This document shows positions 63,674 through 64,000 of a stretch of 64,000 nt of DNA, one piece after another (the first letter of the stretch is position 1; every line of letters begins with the position of its first letter). The notes under the pieces were generated by a model, which was not told the DNA's origin, searched no databases, and saw only the letters and a list, made by a program, of their open reading frames with translations. The DNA is from an uncultured Eubacterium sp. (GTDB taxonomy: Bacteria; Bacillota; Clostridia; Lachnospirales; Lachnospiraceae), in NCBI GenBank assembly GCA_947642745.1, contig CANRTU010000002.1, positions 1 to 64,000 of the forward strand, read 5' to 3'. A program made the position numbers and the translations under genes.

Positions 63674-64000
63674 TTATGACATGTACGCTTCTTTGATACT
63701 CTGCAGTTTCCTTACATACCACAGACAAACCGCCAGAAAACAGATCCCGGCCGTAACTTTCGCCAGATGCTGTCTGACCAGATACTGGATGCAGCACATC
63801 AGGATACTATATACACAGGCCGCTATTCCAAGTATAAGTGTAGGCAGATAAAGTCTGTAGCAAAATCCGGGAACATCCTCAATCCGTTCCGCTTCTTCTT
63901 CCGATATGAGAAACGATGGCGGTTTTCCGCTCTTTTTCATGCGGACGGCCAGTATCACCCCATAGGTCCCAAAAATAAAAATAATCAGATTAAATAACAT
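63674..64000 (-). CDS. Small membrane protein, start at or beyond the window edge
   Basis: The frame has 108 residues with three predicted membrane helices (LFNLIIFIFGTYGVILAV, LYLPTLILGIAACVYSILMCC, TAGICFLAVCLWYV) and a short polar loop (SEEEAERIEDVP). An ATG lies exactly at the right edge (64000), so the true start may be this one or further right. No family is recognised. It converges with gltA. Confidence 0.6.
   Translation of the reverse strand: MLFNLIIFIFGTYGVILAVRMKKSGKPPSFLISEEEAERIEDVPGFCYRLYLPTLILGIAACVYSILMCCIQYLVRQHLAKVTAGICFLAVCLWYVRKLQSIKEAYMS

Overview
The window looks like chromosomal DNA of an anaerobic, low-to-mid GC, spore-forming Clostridia, most likely Lachnospiraceae. 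The reasons are the sporulation-linked genes (yqfC, yqfD, a SpoVB/YtgP-type flippase, a SpoIID-domain protein, a SpoIIIE/FtsK translocase, tepA), strong AGGAGG ribosome binding sites, a T-box leader in front of pheST, the order rex - NAD(P)HX repair - alr - mazF, and a very Cys/Gly-rich small protein of a kind common in gut clostridia. No transposase, integrase, phage module or CRISPR array was seen. This is core chromosome with unusually rich intergenic structure.

Layout. 0-9.5 kb (minus strand): dCMP deaminase, yqfC, yqfD, phoH, a shortened yqfF/pgpH homologue with a degenerate HD site, ybeY, a YerB-type lipoprotein, a flippase, and a gene with an internal repeat that runs off the left edge; rlmH lies just upstream. 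9.6-10.9 kb (plus): zinc-ribbon membrane protein and xpt. 11-22.4 kb (minus): zinc-ribbon/TPR surface protein, folD, ftsK/spoIIIE with a long repeat-bearing linker, uppP, tepA, glgA, yebC and a CBS/CorC protein. 22.6-28.5 kb (minus): mazF without a visible antitoxin, alr, NAD(P)HX repair enzyme, rex and an ABC-F ATPase. 29-34 kb: a chemoreceptor, icd, and a cluster of small proteins. 34-40 kb (minus): leuS, an InlB-repeat secreted protein and an EF-G-like GTPase. 40.5-43.5 kb (plus): tyrA and aroA. 43.8-49 kb (minus): queA, pheT, pheS and the Phe T-box. 49-54 kb (minus): YihY membrane protein, SpoIID-domain protein, 6S RNA and an AI-2E family transporter. 55-64 kb: GH13 glucosidase, a two-component system, pckA, cdd, gltA and a small membrane protein.

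How it fits together. gltA, icd and pckA cover entry to the oxidative TCA branch and the PEP/oxaloacetate node; Rex is a redox sensor; glgA and the glucosidase handle alpha-glucans; uppP, alr, the flippase and the SpoIID protein act on the envelope or spore cortex; leuS, pheST, queA, ybeY, rlmH and the EF-G paralogue belong to translation.

The most interesting signals are non-coding. A 6S RNA candidate has its own consensus promoter at about 52.9 kb, and its downstream stretch is an array of about eight degenerate ACRRAAGATA motifs, several in the loops of small hairpins, ending at a terminator. Other signals are a dispersed terminator-associated repeat family (10.9, 48.6, 59.2 and 59.4 kb), a second diverged hairpin repeat (28.7 and 54.8 kb), a long inverted-repeat element at 18 kb, palindromes inside or beside several promoters, and a decayed duplicate of the queA 3' end. 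Functions of the arrays and palindromes are inferred from sequence only.
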